A stretch of 48,524 nt of DNA, taken from Candidatus Oscillibacter excrementigallinarum (GTDB lineage Bacteria; Bacillota; Clostridia; Oscillospirales; Oscillospiraceae). The position numbers and the translations under genes are program-made. Under the pieces are notes generated by a model, which was not told where the DNA came from, searched no databases, and was given only the letters and a program-made list of their open reading frames with translations. The stretch spans positions 1 through 48,524 of the forward strand of contig DWZJ01000032.1 in NCBI GenBank assembly GCA_019118245.1, given 5' to 3'. Below are positions 1 through 10,300 of this stretch, one piece after another; position 1 is the first letter of the stretch; every line of letters begins with the position of its first letter.

Positions 1-85
1 GACTTATTGGACAAAAAAGTTCGCAAAATAGCAAAAATATGCTGATATTGGATATATTTTGACAGGTTATAGTAACAAACGGTAG
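1..85. other. AT-rich end of a presumed integrated element
   Basis: This stretch is much richer in A and T than the rest of the window and holds no gene. It runs directly into a tRNA fragment whose 5' half is missing. No acceptor 5' strand (expected CCGAGTG) or D arm is present here. I infer that it is the terminal DNA of an element inserted into a tRNA-Pro gene and lying left of the window; nothing in the 85 bases names the element. Confidence 0.5.
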
Positions 86-130
86 TTCGGGACCAAGAGG
101 CCGTGGGTTCAAATCCCACCACTCGGACCA
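86..130 (+). other. 3' half of tRNA-Pro(CGG); attachment-site remnant
   Basis: The segment starts at an anticodon loop TTCGGGA (86-92, anticodon CGG) and continues with the 3' anticodon stem CCAAG. A T arm follows (stem GTGGG/CCCAC at 103-107 and 115-119, loop TTCAAAT). The 3' acceptor strand CACTCGG, discriminator A and an encoded CCA (128-130) complete it. The matching 5' acceptor and D arm are absent upstream. Tyrosine-integrase elements commonly use the anticodon-loop-to-CCA part of a tRNA as attachment core, rebuild the tRNA at one end and leave this fragment at the other. The intact tRNA would then lie left of the window. Confidence 0.75.
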
Positions 131-179
131 AAAAAGTTGCGGTTTTAGCTTTGACTTTGCTAAAAATCGCAACTTTTTT
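130..179 (+). terminator. Intrinsic terminator after the tRNA remnant
   Basis: A long hairpin with near-perfect arms (about 130-149 and 159-179) is flanked by an A run on the left and a T run on the right. It can therefore end transcription in either direction. It is probably the original terminator of the tRNA-Pro gene. Confidence 0.8.
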
Positions 180-240
180 GTTACAATGTATGTTAACATA
201 ATTTTCCTTGTATTCTGCCCACAGCCCATACCACAGACAG

Positions 241-276
241 AACCGGCACCGGGAGTCCCCGGTGCCGGTTTTTTCA
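241..276 (+). terminator. GC-rich intrinsic terminator
   Basis: Stem AACCGGCACCGGG / CCCGGTGCCGGTT encloses a short loop and is followed on the plus strand by TTTTTTCATTTT. The T run favours plus-strand termination. On the minus strand it could still slow transcripts leaving the sortase gene that ends at 397. Confidence 0.7.
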
Positions 277-396
277 TTTTGTATGGCAAGCCTCGCCCTG
301 GATCTGGACAGTACGGCCAGTGTCTGGACTCTGGGCTGCGCGTCCTCCTTTTCAGCTTTTATCAAGAGAACGGAGCATCTCCGCCGTCGGTCAGAC

Positions 397-1209
397 TCAC
401 AGGACCCGCCGGGCCACCACGACGAACCGCTCCTCAGAGCTGTGGTAGCTGCAGGTGGAGAGCGTCAGCAGCTGATCGCCGGGCACCGCCGTCACCCCCG
501 TGTCATAGAGGGCGGCCGACTCCACCTGGGACAGGTACTCCGTGAACACCGCCTCGTCCCGTAGGTCCGTGTATGCATAATAGGGGAATGCCACGCCCGC
601 ATCCGTGACCGCCACATCCACATAAAACGCGGCAAGCACTTCATATGTCCCGGTCTCCTCCAGGGTGTCAAAGCGGATCGTGGGATGCTCCTCCCAAAAG
701 GCCGCGTCGGCGTAGTCCAGAAGGGCGGCAAACATACTGCCGTCCCGCATATTATGGCCGTAGATGAGATAGTTGCCGCACCCGGCGAAGCAGTCCGCCG
801 CCAGAAAGGGCGTCCCGCTGACGGAAGCGCTGCCGTCAAAGGCCCGGCGGAGGTAGAATTCCTCCTCCTGGGGCGTGTGCATCACCGGGTAGTCGATGGC
901 CGTCCCTGCGATGGACAGCCACCCGGCCAGGTCCTGGTTCTGCTCCCACAGGGCCTGGTACTGGGGCAGGATGCCGCCCTCCGCGGCGGGCGTGCTGTCC
1001 GATCCGGCGAGAGATGCCTCCGCCTGATGCACCTGTTCGGCAAGGGCGTCGTAGGCCGCCTGCTCCTGGCGGGCCCGTAGCAGGTTCCGCAGCAGGAGAC
1101 CGCCGGAGACCAGGAATACCGCCAGAAATACCAGAAACAGGCCCGTCCGCCAGATGCCGGGGCGGCGGCCGGTCCCGTGGGAGGGGGGCGTTTGTGCAGA
1201 CTGTTTCAT
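397..1209 (-). CDS. srtB: Class B sortase
   Basis: This is a 270-residue membrane-anchored transpeptidase that joins surface proteins to the cell wall or to each other. A single N-terminal membrane segment (about residues 22-42) is followed by a coiled linker and the sortase fold. The catalytic His lies in YGHNM (about 151-155), the catalytic Cys in TLSTCSY and the Arg in ERFVVVARR near the C-terminus. This spacing is that of class B enzymes. The start is set by AAGGAG 6-7 bases before the ATG. The gene sits 102 bp downstream of the giant Cna_B protein, whose TPRTG sorting signal is its obvious substrate. A terminator-like hairpin (1248-1278) between them suggests that sortase is made at a lower level. 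Class B enzymes can anchor or polymerise; which applies here cannot be told. Confidence 0.92.
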   Translation of the reverse strand: MKQSAQTPPSHGTGRRPGIWRTGLFLVFLAVFLVSGGLLLRNLLRARQEQAAYDALAEQVHQAEASLAGSDSTPAAEGGILPQYQALWEQNQDLAGWLSIAGTAIDYPVMHTPQEEEFYLRRAFDGSASVSGTPFLAADCFAGCGNYLIYGHNMRDGSMFAALLDYADAAFWEEHPTIRFDTLEETGTYEVLAAFYVDVAVTDAGVAFPYYAYTDLRDEAVFTEYLSQVESAALYDTGVTAVPGDQLLTLSTCSYHSSEERFVVVARRVL

Positions 1210-1247
1210 CGCTGTCTCCTTTCCGCGCTTGCGGGGTGGATGGTTTT

Positions 1248-1278
1248 GAAAAGAGGGGGCCGTAGGCCCCCTCTTTTC
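1248..1278 (-). terminator. Hairpin between adhesin and sortase genes
   Basis: Perfect arms GAAAAGAGGGGGCC / GGCCCCCTCTTTTC surround a 3-base loop, so both strands show a T-rich 3' side. Reading the minus strand it lies after the adhesin stop and before the sortase start. It probably acts as a partial terminator setting the adhesin-to-sortase ratio. No clear separate promoter for the sortase was found. Confidence 0.7.
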
Positions 1279-1311
1279 TGCTGCGTCGGACCGGGCACGT
1301 CCGCTGTCCGG

Positions 1312-4300
1312 TCACCGCAGGCGCTTGCCCCGGTATTTTCTGCCCAGCAGGCGCGGCAGGCCCACCACCGCCATGCCGCCAAGAGAGAGCAGGCACAGCA
1401 GGGCCAGCAGGCCGTTGTGGGTGGGATCGCCGGTCCTGGGGGTATCGGGATTGCTGGGCGTGTCGGGCGTATCCGGCTCGCTGGGCTCGTCAGGATCACC
1501 GGGCTCGCTGGGATCGGGTGGGATCGGCTCGTCCGGGTCATCAGGATCACTGCCGGGCCGGTGGTTGGTAAAGACGGCGGAGGCCGTCCCGCCGGCCGTG
1601 ATGGTCCCGGTATCTCCGGAAGCGGTGGTGGAGTAGCCGTCCTGGTCCGCTTCCGCCTCGGTCACCGTGTAGGTGATGCCGTCCGGCAGATTTTCCGCCA
1701 GGATGGTCTCTCCGTCATGGAGGGTAAAGGTGGCGACACCGTTCACAAAGGTCATCTGTCCGTAGATTCCGGTGAGGTTCCGGTTGCTCAGGGTGACGGT
1801 GAAGGTGAATTCCCGGGTGGGATCGCCTGCCGAGCCGGTCACCCGCTTGCTCACCTGGAGGGAGCCGGGGGCCGTGTCCGATTTGCGGTTGGTGATGTTG
1901 TTGCCGTCATATGTGGGCTGATAGCCCTCCGGCACCTTCTCCTGTACAAAGTAGGTATACTTGTTTCCGTTCTCGTCCTCCTCGGGCAGGTCGTGGAAGG
2001 TGTAGGTCCAGGTGTTGCCGTTCTTGACCCAGGTGGGCTGGGCGTAGACCCGCTCCTCCGGACCGCCGCTGATCTGGCGGAAGAGGTACAGTGTGATCGA
2101 AACCGGCCGGGCGGAGTCGTTTTCGCCATCGTCTACCCAGGTCTTTGTACCGGTGAGGTCGATCCGATCGTCATCGCCTCCGCCGCTGTCGTGGCGGTAG
2201 TTCTCGAAGGCGGCGCTGGCGGTGCCTCCCGCCGGGATTTCCCCGGTCCAGCCGGTACCGCTGGTGCGGTAGCCGTTCTGGTCCATTTCCTTCTCGACGA
2301 CTTCGTAGCCGATGCCGGCGGGCAGACCCTGGATGGTGATGCTCTCGCCGTGCTTGAGGGTAAATTCACCGGACACGCCATCAGTGAAGATGATCGTCCC
2401 AGGCGTTGCATTGCCGTCGGCATCGGTCTTTGTGGTGTTGAACGAATCGTCCACATCACTGGCCGCCGTGCCCGCCGAGGAACTTCCGGTGAGCTTCACG
2501 GTGAAGGTGAAGTCCTTGTTCTGATCGCCCCGGTTGCCGGAGACCGTCTTGCTGACGGTAAGACTGCCGTCCTTGTAGTTGGTGATAGTCAGGCCGTCCA
2601 CGGGGGTGGCAGGATCTCCACCAACGGTCTCGGTTTTATAAGCTGCCTCATAATCTTCGGGAACCTTCTCCCGCACCCGGTACTCATACAGGACGCCGTC
2701 CTCGTTGTACTTGTCCAGGCCCGTATAGGTGTAGGTCCAGGTATTGCCCTGGCTCTTATCCCAAGTGGGCTGGTTTGTAACGGTCACTTCTGTCCAAGCA
2801 GATTCCTCTGTTTGACCGCTCAACCGCCGTTCCAGCGTCAGGGTGGGCTCTGATCCCACGCCGCCATTCCAGATCTTCCGGCCGAAGATCGTCACCGTTC
2901 CGGTGAGGACGTTGGTGAAGTTGTAGTTGTTGTCGGTACTATCTTTTTCGACTTCGCCGGTTGCTCCACCATCTTTTTGGTTTTTGAGAGCATACCCCGT
3001 CGGGACATCTTCCCGCACCCGGTAGGTGTATGGATTGCCGCCCGTATCGCAGCTGGGCAGACCGGCATAGGTGTAGGTCCAGACGTTGGTATCGCCGGTC
3101 TCCGGTTTTGTCCAGGTGGGGGAGTAGATGTCAGAAACGTTCGTCCAATTACTCTCCGTGTCTGTCTTCCGCTCCAAAATCAGGGTCAGGCTGCCCGGCC
3201 GGGTGTGATAGGCGTTGTCGTTGTCCACCCAGGTCTTGGTGCCCGTCAGGCTGGCAGCGGTGGTGTTGGTGACGGTGGTCCTGGTTTCATTTGTCCAGTC
3301 GTAGGATACCTCGTAGGACTTGTTCCCGATGGTGATGCTCCCGTTCTGGAGGATGGGGGTCGTTCCGTTCAGCTCCAGTGCGTAATAGTAATACAAAGCA
3401 CCGTTGGCATCATACTTGGGCAGGTTGGTGAAGGTATGAGACCAGGTGCTGTCAGACAGCGTAATCGTCCGCGCACCCTTGGAGGAATCCAGCTCATCCA
3501 CCGGCACGGCTTGGCCGTCCACAGAACCGACGCTGTTCTGTTCCGTGGTCCGGTAGAGGGCCAGGGTGACAGAGGCACCGGTGGGAGCGGGGCTGGGGTT
3601 CCACCGCTTCTCCACGCTGTAGCTGGTGGTAACGGAGTTCGTAAATGTGTAATAGTAAGTGGTCGTGCCGGTGCTCTCGTCAGGGATGACCTTCGGCTCT
3701 CCGATCTGCACCCAGCCAGAGCCCGAGAATTCCACTACCCGGTAGCCGGTGATGGTAATTCCAGAACCATCAGTGCTGGGCAGGTTCGTCCATTCCACGG
3801 TCCAGTGATTGCCTGCATTGGCCGATTTCTGATAGCCGGACAGGAAATTCGCAGGATTCCAGTCGGTTGCGTTTATCGTGTACTCTAGTTGGAAGGTCAC
3901 TGAGCCGGTGATTTCTTCGTTGCCCGCCCATACTTTGACTGCCTGCACATTCTGGGGGACTTCTTCCGGTATCGGCGGCGTGTCCAGAGAGTTTTTCACG
4001 GTCCATTCATTCTCCGGGTGCTCCGGATATTCTGCCGTATAATTGACGCCGTCCGGGTTATAGGTGCCGCCGAGCGCCACGATGGCATCATCCAGAGCCC
4101 CCAGGTCAGCCGCCGTGTATCCGCCGTCCCTGGGCTGCAGCTCCCGCACGCGGTAGGTGTAGGGCTTGGCGGTTTCGCCGCTGTAGTCCATGGTGGGCAG
4201 GCCGGTGATGGTATCCGTCCACCTGCCGCTGGAATCCGGGTCGGTGTCGCTCACGCTCTCGGCGTTGTTGCCGTACAGCATCTCGAACACCGCCACATTC

Positions 4301-7300
4301 TTCCACTCAGCACTTTCATCCTCAGAATTGTATGCGTCTGTGGCGCGCTGGAGGACGAACCAGGAGCCCCAGGTCCACGGCGCGTCAGCGCCGGGGCGGG
4401 TGCCGTACTGGTTGTCCGTGTCGTCCCAGACCTTGGTCACCGACACGGAGGTGGTGTCCAGCTTGTTGGTGCTGGTGCTCTTGCCTGCGTTGTTATACCG
4501 GGTAAAGGTCGCGCCGGACACCAGGCCTCCGTTTGCTGTATCGACCGTATAGCTGCCCGTTGTCGTGACTCCGCTTGCGGCATTATCCAGATTGAGGTCT
4601 TTGATCTCTTGCTTGATACCGTTATAAGTCACCGATGTTTCGATCACCCGGTATTGCAGCAGGGTGTACCGACCGTCAATTTTGAGCACCGTGGGCAGCT
4701 TGGTGAAAGTCCCGCCAGTGCCCCAGACAGCAGCGTCCACCGTGGCTGTAATAGTGGCGGTATCCCAAGCGTCGCCGGTTCCCTGCTCAACGCCGGTCCC
4801 GGTCACTTCCATTTCATAGGTATTGATCCCTTGATTTTTGAAATACTCGCTGGCGTCTTGCCATGTTGCCTTGTTGTCAGCCGACACCTGAAGCTGGAAG
4901 GACACCGTCAGTTTAAAATCCTCACCCAGGTAGTTCTCGGTGATCTTATCGCCATTTTCGTCCACCCACTCCTTGCTGAACTTGTACTCCATGTGAGTGG
5001 TGTTGGTCAAGGAACCGAAATCGGTGTTCTGTGCAGCTGCCCCAGTTGTGGGCCGGATCGTTGTTTTCCATGTGCCGCCAGTATCGGCGGGCGGCGCGTA
5101 GATGTTGTTTTCTTCCGCATCATCCTTCGCAAGGTTTATTTGCAGGCGGTTGTTATTTGTGACAGGCTCGCTGAGGGAATAGACCCACGGCATACCGTTG
5201 GGCGCGTACAGCTCAAAAGCATTGGTGCCCATAGGCTCGATGGTAATGGCGTAGGTATCATTTCCACTGGAGGTTACTATTAGTTCATAGTCCACGCCCG
5301 CGATCAGGTATTCGGTCATACCGTTATGCTGACCGGTCTGGGAAGCCGCGGTGCGTTTCAGGGAGGCCCAAGTCGTACCAGTTTCGTCTGTCTTTTTATG
5401 CATCAGCAGAGTCTTAAACTTCTCCGTATCAGGCCGGAAGCCGTATGCATTATTGTTGTCATCCCACTCCTTGGTGGCGGTGAAGGCGTTTTTGTACGTC
5501 TCCGGGTTATTCGACGGCTCATTTTTGAAGGTGGCGGCAGGGGATAGCTTCGTTTCAGTGTCGCCTTCCGCAATATGAGTCGGCGTCAACCCGCTGATCT
5601 GGATCCCGTCGGTGATGCCGGAGTTGGGATAGGCCGCAGAGTCTGTCGGCGTCCATTCCACCCCCATTCCTGTAACTTCTTCGGGACTTGGTTTATCCCC
5701 GCTCTCTGCTCGGGTTTCATATCCCTTCAATTCGTCACGGTCCTCAATTACGGTGTACTGGTACGCCGTACCGTTGGGGGCGTACAGGGGGAGGTCCTCG
5801 AAAGTCGCATAGAGGGCGACATACTCCGCCGCTTGACCGTCTGCATCCAAGTCTTCCCATGCTTGCTGGACCACCAAAGAGCTGATCGTCACCGTTCGGG
5901 TTTCAAAGGACGTATCCGGATCATAATCATCCCCGCCATAGGTCACCTGCCGGGTGAGCTTGAAGGTCACGGCGGGGAACACATACTTGTCATCACTATC
6001 CTTGGGCAGATACAGGAACTTCTTCACCTGGATGCTGCCCGTATCCGGGTCATACTTGTTGGTGAAGTAGAAGCCGTTGCCCGCCTGGCTGACCGTGAAC
6101 ACGGCGTCGCCAGACAGATCGTTGTTTTCGTCCGCCCACTGGACCACCTCGCGGATCTCGTAGGTGTACAGATTGCCGTTTTCGTCGTACCGCTCCAGAG
6201 GAACAGCAGTCTCTCCTTCCTCCACGTCCCAAACCGGGGAACCCTTTTCATCAAATGTCAGGATATTGGTCCCCTTGTACAGGATCTGGTACTGGTACCC
6301 GTTGCCGGATTTCAACTGGCTCCATTGCTCCGGGGAGATCGTCAGCTGCGCGGCGTAGTATTTACACTTGGAATTGTCAATGAAGTTCCCGGTTTCAGCA
6401 TCCTGAATTTCAGTGTCAGGTATTCTGTCGCCTTCCCATGTTTTTGTATCCTGCGTATACCGGTACACCAGGAACTTGACGCCGGGCAGGCGGGTCTCCG
6501 TGTCCCAGCCGGAGAGGTTGGTCCAGTACTTCATGCCGTTGATGGAATACTCCTCCGCCAGGGTGTTGGTGAAGGTGCCGTTTTCCACCAGGGCGTACTT
6601 GGCGTAGTTGCTGCCATTGCCGAAGGGGCCAATGGTGCCCTGCACCCTGTGGCCCTCCGCCCACTGGATGCTGCCGATCTCCGTTGTATCATTCTCATCT
6701 TGCTTGCCCAGCACCAGCAGCTCATAGGCATGGTCGCCGGATTTTTGCTCTGTATCGGCGGAGAGAATGTCTGCACCCTCCGCCGCTTCATCCCGGGTGC
6801 CAAGGTCCTTACTGTCCAGGGAATACTTTCCCGCCTGGTAGTCGTAGCGGTCGGCGGGCTGGGTGGTGCGCTCCACGGCGTAGTAGTAGATCTCGTAGCC
6901 GTATCGGTCAAAGGCTGCCACGTTTTCCAGGGTCAGCGTCCAGGTGTTGTTGTCTCCGTTTCTCTGCCAGTCGCCGCTGCTGCCCACGTACTCGATCTGA
7001 CGCTGGTAGGTGGGAGTCCAGCTTGTGTCAGTCGGTTTATTGCCGAGCGCATCGTTCACCGCCACGTGCACCACCCGGTAGATGTCCAGGTACAGGTCGG
7101 GACGCAGGCCGCTCTCGTTGGTGTAGTTGTCCATCCACACCTTGGTCCAGGAGACGTTCTTGGGCGTGTTCCGCCGGTTGGTGACGTCCAGCGTCTGGAT
7201 GTCCAGCGTGTGCTTGCCGTCCACATTATTTTCGTAATCCCATTCGAATTCCGGGTCCGTGTAGTCGCTCCACAGGGCGTATAGGTCGCCGTAGATATCG

Positions 7301-10300
7301 GGGTCTTCGGTTGCCCGTTTCTCGAGATCGACCACTTCAGGCTCTTTGCCGTTGTAGGCCGCCTCCGTCACATCCAGCCAGACTTCCTCCACGGAGTAGG
7401 CCACGGCGTTGCCGTCGCTGTCGTACTTGGGCAGGCCATAGAAGTGGGCGGTGTTGCTGTACACGGCCTCTCCGTTTTTGTCCACGCCGATGATGGTCTG
7501 CTCCGAAGAGACCTGCGTGGAGTATATGCCGGTATCTGAATCGTATTCACCATAGATCTTCGCATTCTCGCCGCCCACGGAGACGGTATCGGTCCCGGCG
7601 TATGGCCCGGAGTAGGTGATCTCCCAGTTGTCGCCCGTGCCGTTTTCGATTTCGGCAGAGTCATCTTCCTCCGTCTTGCCCATGGATTCATCGAACACCA
7701 GCCGGAAGACCAGGGCGAGTCTTGTGCCTTCCTTGCCGTCCTTTGATGTTTCCTGATAAATTTCTTCCAGCGCGGCCCCGATCTCGTCGGAGAGGGTGGT
7801 GTCGCTGACCTCCTCGCCGCCGTCTCTGGTGCGGCCATCCACCCAGTGCTTGTTCACCGTCAGGTTGATATTGCCCAGGCGGCGGTTGGTGATGGTAAAG
7901 GCCACATCCACGCCGCCGGGGAGGGTGCCCTCCTCAGGGTTATCCGTCCCGTCAATCACATCATACGTCACCTGATACCGGTGGTTTTGAGTGGTCACCT
8001 CGAAGATAGGCTCATTGGACTCTCTATCGCGGTAGAGATATGTGAATAAGTTTGTGGGAGTAATCTCTTTTGTTTGATTATTCACTTCATTGGGCTTTCC
8101 TTCAGCGTCCACACCCACAGAGGTCTCCACCAAAAACACATCGTTGGCATCAAATGTACCGCCGTCGGGAGTTTCTTTGGACTCTTCGGTGATTCCAGTT
8201 GATCCAATCCAGACCACGGAGCTCCAGATATTGGGCCCCAGCGTGATGGTGTAAGGCTCAGGTTTTGCGTCCGGATCGCCCTTTTTCATAATGGGCATTC
8301 CAGTGGTCTTATTATACAGCGTGAAGGTCACCGGCTCCCGGTGGGGGGTGTCGCTGTTGTCCAGCCAGGTCTTCCGCACCAGCAGATTGAAGCCTTCGCC
8401 AGGACCACCGTTGATCACAGCGGTCCGGTAATCGGCGGTGTCGGTCGGTCGATTCTCATAGACGGCGGAGACGTTGCCATCGGTCAACTCCAGCAGGATG
8501 TACTCATAGGCCTGGCCGTCCGCGTCATAGGCAGGGAGGCCGGTCACCGTGATGGGCCATTCCGTGTATTCATCGTTTTTTGGATCATAGCCTTGAATGT
8601 CCCAGCTTACCTCAACTTCTGGTGCATCAACCGGTTTAGAACCCTCAATAGAGACAGAAACTGGGTCGCTTGTCCCATCCATAGTGATCTCTAAATAGGG
8701 CGTCTCATAATTAAATGCTCCACCGGTGACGGCCCGGAAGATCTGGAGGGTGATTTTCTGCTTCCCATCCTCTATTGCTTTCTCCAAAGAGCCATCATGC
8801 CACTCCTTGATGACCTCATAGCTCACGGTGTCCTGGACGCTGTTGGTGATCGTCTCACCATCATAAGAGACGGCATAGCTCCGGCCATCTTCCTCGACTG
8901 TGAGCGTACCGGTGGGGTCGTCCAGCGAAGAATCGCCATACGTCACCGGATACATTTTGGTGTACCCATGTTTTTCAATGGCATCCGCCACACTGTCGGC
9001 GGTCTCATATCCGTCGATAACGACCCCCGTATAGACAGCGGTTTCCAGCCAGCGGTATTCCAGCTCCTTTTCACCGTTGCCGCTGTACTGCGGCATCGCG
9101 AGCCGGTCCGTCAGGGTGTCCGTCAGCTTCACGGCGGAGAAGTCGTACAGGTAGCGGGTAAACTTGTTCCCGCTCTCGTCTGTGCAGTCACTCCATCCGT
9201 CCTCCTGGCCGACCTCATGCACCTGAAGCGTCAGCTCCACTGCCACGTTGTCAAACCCGGACTGGAAGTTGGCCGCCTTCCACACCTTGGTGGCGTTGGC
9301 GGAGACGGTGTTCGATTGGAGATTGGTCAGTTTGTCGCCGTTGTACAGGTAAGTATTATTGGGGGCGCGTTCCGTAAGGCCCCAGTCTGCCAGATCGTCT
9401 TCTTCCACGACCCATTCGCCTGAATCGCCATCCCATGTGACCTCGCCGAACTGCTGCTCATACTGGCCCGCGTAGGTGCCGTCGAGCGTCTCCCGCACCA
9501 CATAGATCCACTCGCTGCCGCTCTGGCCGTCATACTGGGGGAGATCGGCCAGCTCCTCGCTATCTGCGTAGACGACCTGGATCTCCCAACGGCCCCCGGC
9601 CGGTTCGGCGGTATCCTCGCCGCCGGTGGTTTCGCCGCTTCCGGTGTCATCGGTTCCGTCCGTGGGATCCCCACCGTCACCAGCCGCGTCCTCCACCCAC
9701 ACCAGGATGACCTCCACCGGAGCGCCGTCTTCCCCGGCATAGTTGGAGGCCGTATGGATGCCCTCGGACCGCAGATAGCGGTACAGGGTGAAGGTCACAT
9801 GGGGGCGGGGAACAGAGCTGCCCTCTGGATTCTGCTCATAGGAATCCATCCAGACCTTGGTGGCGGTATACGTGGTCTCGCCGCCCCGGACCAGCGTCAG
9901 GGTGCCGCCGTTGTACACGGCGGTGGTGACATGGCCGGTGTTAGGGATGCTGGTGTTGTTGTACAGGATGTTATACCAGTCGTCCTCATCCAGGGGGTCG
10001 TTTTTGCCCGTCAGACTTTCGGGCAGCTCCCCGCCGGACAGCCTGCCGTCGGCGGTGTCCGAAGTCTCGCCATCGTCCGCTGTCTCCGTCAGATAGTAGG
10101 TGATGGGGGTGCCGTTGATGCTGTATTCCCACAGGCCGGAGATGGTGATTTCTCCGTCTGTATAGCTGGCGTTCAGGCCGTTTTCCAGCATATCCGCCAG
10201 AGTATTTTGATTGATGGCGTCATCGGGCATCCCATCATAGTCCCAGTGGAAGGAGAAGTTCTTCAAAAGGGCCTGTACTTCCGTGTCGTTCAATTCCCGC

